In this document: one piece after another, positions 61,746-64,000 of the stretch
Layout: each line of letters starts with the position of its first letter
Position numbering within the stretch: the first letter of the stretch is position 1
Assembly (NCBI RefSeq): GCF_001559075.2
Contig: NZ_CP014015.2
Span: 3,906,001-3,970,000 of the forward strand
Origin: Citrobacter amalonaticus
Lineage (GTDB): Bacteria > Pseudomonadota > Gammaproteobacteria > Enterobacterales > Enterobacteriaceae
Reading direction: 5' to 3'
Length of the DNA: 64,000 nt
The notes under the pieces: generated by a model
What the model saw: only the letters and a program-made list of their open reading frames with translations
Told to the model about the DNA's origin: nothing
The model's database searches: none
Program-made: the position numbers and the translations under genes

Positions 61746-62288
61746 GTGCATTCAATTTCATTTCAACAAAATACCGGGTTTCCTCCGGCCACGATGATAA
61801 ATCGCAATCAGCCTGATCCGGCGGATACGCATGACCTGATTCGGGCTGCCGTTCGTGCGTGGTCGGCATCGCTGGACAACCAGGACGTAGTCGCCGGGAT
61901 CATCGTTGAAGAATGGGAGCGACAGGGCGGCGCCGGGCTGGATTTTCCTAACGACCTGAGCCGCAAGCGGCAGAAACTTTTCCGCTGGCTGGACAGCGAC
62001 ACCGGATATGCGTGCGAAAACATCCGCCAACTGACTCCGGCAATCCTGGCTGTTTTGCCGTTGGAATTTCGTGGGCGCCTTATCGGGCAGGATTGCTTCA
62101 TGACGCGTTTTGCAGCGATGGAGAAGGAAATCAGCGAAGCGAAACAGGCCGTAATGCTGAATGCCCCAAAGCATCAACTGGTGAAAGAGGTCAGGGAAGG
62201 GATTGAGCATCTGCTGAATATGTTGCCGGGTGATGCTGTCGTTCAGGTTCTGAGTGGTATCGCGGCCATAGCGCCGGGTGTCATGTGA
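61746..62288 (+). CDS. YdaT/CII-like regulator
   Basis: The frame starts at GTG 61746 (two bases after the cro stop) or possibly at the ATG at 61794 (MINRNQPDPADTHDLIRAAV). The 180-residue protein has the segment IRAAVRAWSASLDNQDVVAGIIVEEW and a helical C-terminus with MLNAPKHQLVKEVREGIEHLL. It resembles YdaT-type proteins, which occupy the cII position in lambdoid phages with YdaS and act like CII. Expected role: lysis-lysogeny choice. Confidence 0.75.
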   Translation: MHSISFQQNTGFPPATMINRNQPDPADTHDLIRAAVRAWSASLDNQDVVAGIIVEEWERQGGAGLDFPNDLSRKRQKLFRWLDSDTGYACENIRQLTPAILAVLPLEFRGRLIGQDCFMTRFAAMEKEISEAKQAVMLNAPKHQLVKEVREGIEHLLNMLPGDAVVQVLSGIAAIAPGVM

Positions 62289-62297
62289 GGCTACCAG

Positions 62298-62801
62298 ATG
62301 AATCAAATTAGCCGTGAAAAGGTTCTTGAGTATCTCCGGTACGACCCTGAAACGGGAGAATTTCGCTGGAAGGTAAGCACTAACGGAAGAATTAAAGTCG
62401 GTCAGATCGCTGGATGTCTTGAGTTATCCGGTTACATAAAAATCCGTATTGAGGGGAAGTCATACGCCGCTCATCGCCTGGCGTGGATTGTTGTCAACGG
62501 CGATATAGGTGATTTGCTTATTGACCACATTTACGGAGTTAAAACCGATAACAGAATCGCCAACCTCCGCTTGGCATCTAATTTGGAAAATTCAAGAAAC
62601 AGGCGAAACCAGAAAAATAAAAGTGGGGTTAGAGGTGTTTATTGGAATGAGCCATATGGCAAATGGCAGGCAAGCGGCTTTAAAGATGGCCGACTTATCA
62701 GCCTTGGTTACTTCGATAAAAAATCTGATGCAGCGAAAGTTGCTGTTGAATTTCGGCGGAAAGAGTACGGCGCATTTTGCCCCAATCTGGAGGCGTTATG
62801 A
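62298..62801 (+). CDS. HNH homing endonuclease with AP2 domain
   Basis: The 167-residue protein has an HNH nuclease core (AAHRLAWIVVNGDIGDLLIDHI ... DNRIANLRLAS; H, D-H and N, about 53-95) and an AP2-like DNA-binding domain (SGVRGVYWNEPYGKWQASGF, about 109-150). Such genes are selfish insertions in phage genomes. It lies between the CII-like and replication genes and overlaps the next start (ATGA). RBS upstream is weak. Confidence 0.9.
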   Translation: MNQISREKVLEYLRYDPETGEFRWKVSTNGRIKVGQIAGCLELSGYIKIRIEGKSYAAHRLAWIVVNGDIGDLLIDHIYGVKTDNRIANLRLASNLENSRNRRNQKNKSGVRGVYWNEPYGKWQASGFKDGRLISLGYFDKKSDAAKVAVEFRRKEYGAFCPNLEAL

Positions 62802-63051
62802 GCTGGGAAAGTTTTATTGAAAAGCACGTCCGGGAAGAGCTAATCCGGCAGGGCTTCACTGCGGCAGTAGCGCAGGGGGGGCATTTCAGGCTGTCGACAT
62901 GTACAAGCGCATGAGCCAGGCGAGCAGGAAAGGGAGGATTTTTGATGATGTTCTACGCCACGCGAAATTATGGGCTGAGAAACAAACTTTGCCAGCGGAT
63001 CGGTTTGATTCAAAACGGGCTAAACGGGGCAGGCAACAGGGCTTGTGCTGA
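62798..63051 (+). pseudogene. small phage gene split at a G7 tract
   Basis: From the ATG at 62798 (GGAGGCGTT ribosome-binding site) the frame reads MSWESFIEKHVREELIRQGF and then stops at 62914. The seven G at 62875-62881 lead, after a -1 shift, into a longer frame (AFQAVDMYKRMSQASRKGRI ... GRQQGLC) ending at 63051. The joined product of about 84 residues looks like one helical phage protein. Either it is frameshifted (mutation or sequencing error), or the G tract is a slippery or phase-variable site. Function unknown. Confidence 0.65.
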
Positions 63052-63187
63052 AAGGGGGAAGACCGCTGTGCGCCAACACAGACGGCCTTCGGTGTAATTC
63101 CAGGCAGAAATTACGAGGAAATTATGACAGAAAAATCAGTCGTCAGAAAGATAGATGGGCCACCACTTTAGCGATTAAGAGGTTTTT
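63052..63187 (+). other. gap with 15-codon ORF before replication gene
   Basis: A frame MTEKSVVRKIDGPPL (63124-63171) follows GAGGAAATT and is the only start with a good ribosome-binding site here. It ends 16 bp before the replication gene. It may be a leader peptide for coupling or a gene remnant. Confidence 0.35.
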
Positions 63188-64000
63188 ATGCGTGATTACG
63201 CAACTGTTGCACCTCAGTTCTGGCTTGGAAAGACCGGGCGCGAATTGAGGAAACAAGGCGCGGAGGCGCAGGTGGTTTCGTTTTATCTGATGACCTCGCC
63301 ACACGCAAACATGCTCGGTTTGTATTACCTGCCAGTTCTGTACATAGCGCATGAAACAGGACTTGGCTTTGAAGGGGCTTTGAAGGGGCTTAAAAGGACC
63401 ATTGAAGCGGGGTTTTGTAGCTATGACGAGGTCACTGAGATGGTCTGGGTGCATGAAATGGCTGCCTATCAGGTAGGCAAAGAATTGAAACCTAGTGATA
63501 ACCGGTGTGCTGGGGTCAGGAACGAGTATGCATCATTAACTGATAATCCTTTTTTATCAGCATTTTATGAGCGTTATAAAACAGATTTTCATCTGAGTCA
63601 TAAGCGTGAATCTCATCTGTTTTCAGAAGGGGCTTCGAAGGGGCTACGAAGCCAAGATCAGGATCAGGATCAAGAACAGGATAAAGATAGTTCGGGGCAT
63701 GGCTCCGCCACCCCAACAGATGATCCGGAACAAGACGACGGCGATAAACCTGAATCTCAAAAAAAATACCCTGATGAGTTTGAGCGAGTCTGGACGATTT
63801 ATCCAAAACGGTCGGGGGGTAACAGCAAGACCGATGCCTTCAAAGCCTGGAATGCCCGAATCAAGGATGGAGCTACCGCAAGGGAAATACACGAGGGCGT
63901 GGAGCGCTACGCGGCATTCGTCAAAGCCGAGGGAAGCCTGAATACGCAATTCGTGAAACAGGCGAAAACGTTTTTTGGTCCCGGTATGCACTTCAGTGAA
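63188..64000 (+). CDS. O-like phage replication protein (3' end outside window)
   Basis: The frame is open from the ATG at 63188 to the window end (271 codons). It starts MRDYATVAPQFWLGKTGREL and has an N-terminal winged-helix-like domain (about 1-130), an acidic linker with DQDQDQEQDKD (about 155-190), and a helical domain starting KKYPDEFERVWTIYPKRSGG, typical of phage replication initiators that recruit DnaC/DnaB helicase loaders. It sits where lambda O sits, and iteron-like repeats lie within it. Confidence 0.82.
   Translation, partial: MRDYATVAPQFWLGKTGRELRKQGAEAQVVSFYLMTSPHANMLGLYYLPVLYIAHETGLGFEGALKGLKRTIEAGFCSYDEVTEMVWVHEMAAYQVGKELKPSDNRCAGVRNEYASLTDNPFLSAFYERYKTDFHLSHKRESHLFSEGASKGLRSQDQDQDQEQDKDSSGHGSATPTDDPEQDDGDKPESQKKYPDEFERVWTIYPKRSGGNSKTDAFKAWNARIKDGATAREIHEGVERYAAFVKAEGSLNTQFVKQAKTFFGPGMHFSE
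63367..63399 (+). repeat. 11-bp iteron cluster 1 in replication gene
   Basis: CTTTGAAGGGG occurs twice in tandem (63367-63377, 63378-63388), followed by the degenerate CTTAAAAGGAC. The 11-bp period is not a multiple of three, so it is not an amino-acid repeat. Confidence 0.7.
63622..63654 (+). repeat. 11-bp iteron cluster 2 in replication gene
   Basis: TTCAGAAGGGG, CTTCGAAGGGG and CTACGAAGCCA follow each other at 63622, 63633 and 63644. The core GAAGGGG is shared with cluster 1, some 255 bp upstream. Confidence 0.7.

Larger units (their letters stand above)
52001..64000. mobile_element. lambdoid prophage (left part, Rac-like recET type)
   Basis: From the phoP junction to the window end the genes are phage: integrase, excisionase, recT, recE, small early genes, operators, repressor, Cro/CII analogues and replication protein. 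Gene order and the closeness of Int, Xis and RecE to E. coli Rac proteins mark it as a Rac-like lambdoid element. The host gene expected next to phoP (purB) does not appear, so the right end is more than 12 kb away. Base composition is visibly more AT-rich between 59000 and 62000. Confidence 0.93.

Noticed and set aside
63644..63991. 115-residue minus-strand frame in the replication gene
   Set aside because: Antisense shadow; the + strand has a continuous recognisable protein.

Overview
The window is a 64 kb piece of an enterobacterial chromosome, most like Citrobacter and close to Escherichia and Salmonella. The evidence is gene order and near-identical recall of the E. coli rne-to-phoP block: rne, rluC, yceF, yceD, rpmF, plsX, fabHDG, acpP, fabF, pabC, mltG, tmk, holB, ycfH, ptsG, fhuE, hinT, ycfL, lpoB, thiK, nagZ, ycfP, ndh, ycfJ, comR, bhsA, ldtC, mfd, ycfT, lolCDE, nagK, cobB, potDCBA, pepT, roxA, phoQP. 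The genus is inferred, not proven. No tRNA, rRNA or CRISPR array was seen.

Region 1 (1-4960) starts with a cut MFS transporter gene and a divergent LysR regulator, then RNase E with its long autoregulatory leader. Region 2 (5162-17907) is the rluC gene and the lipid and DNA-precursor block. Here ribosomal protein L32, the type II fatty acid synthase genes, acyl carrier protein, PabC, the murein terminating transglycosylase MltG, Tmk and HolB are tightly packed on the + strand. Region 3 (17908-36700) holds the glucose PTS permease, two TonB-dependent siderophore receptors (FhuE and an IutA-like receptor without aerobactin synthesis genes), cell wall and lipoprotein genes, NADH dehydrogenase II behind a perfect FNR site, the ComR/BhsA pair, LdtC and the repair coupling factor Mfd. 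Region 4 (36747-51967) holds the Lol lipoprotein exporter, NagK, CobB, the spermidine/putrescine ABC transporter, PepT, RoxA and PhoPQ.

Region 5 (about 52000-64000 and beyond) is the left part of a lambdoid prophage of Rac-like layout. A leftward early operon reads small genes - recE - recT - DUF4060 gene - xis - int. The immunity region has two clusters of three similar 17-bp operators, a short repressor without a peptidase domain, a membrane protein, and a separately promoted and terminated gene that looks like the prophage-encoded abortive-infection protein BstA. The rightward operon holds a Cro/YdaS-like protein, a YdaT/CII-like protein, an HNH endonuclease, a frameshifted small gene at a G7 tract, and an O-like replication protein carrying 11-bp iterons. 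The right end lies outside the window.

Three points deserve most attention. (1) The BstA-like gene at 59370-60332 has a repeat-rich upstream region that could be its self-immunity (aba-like) element. (2) The prophage is inserted between phoP and its native PhoP-box promoter, so phoPQ lies directly downstream of, and on the same strand as, the phage left operon. (3) Two sets of iteron-like 11-bp repeats sit inside the replication gene.
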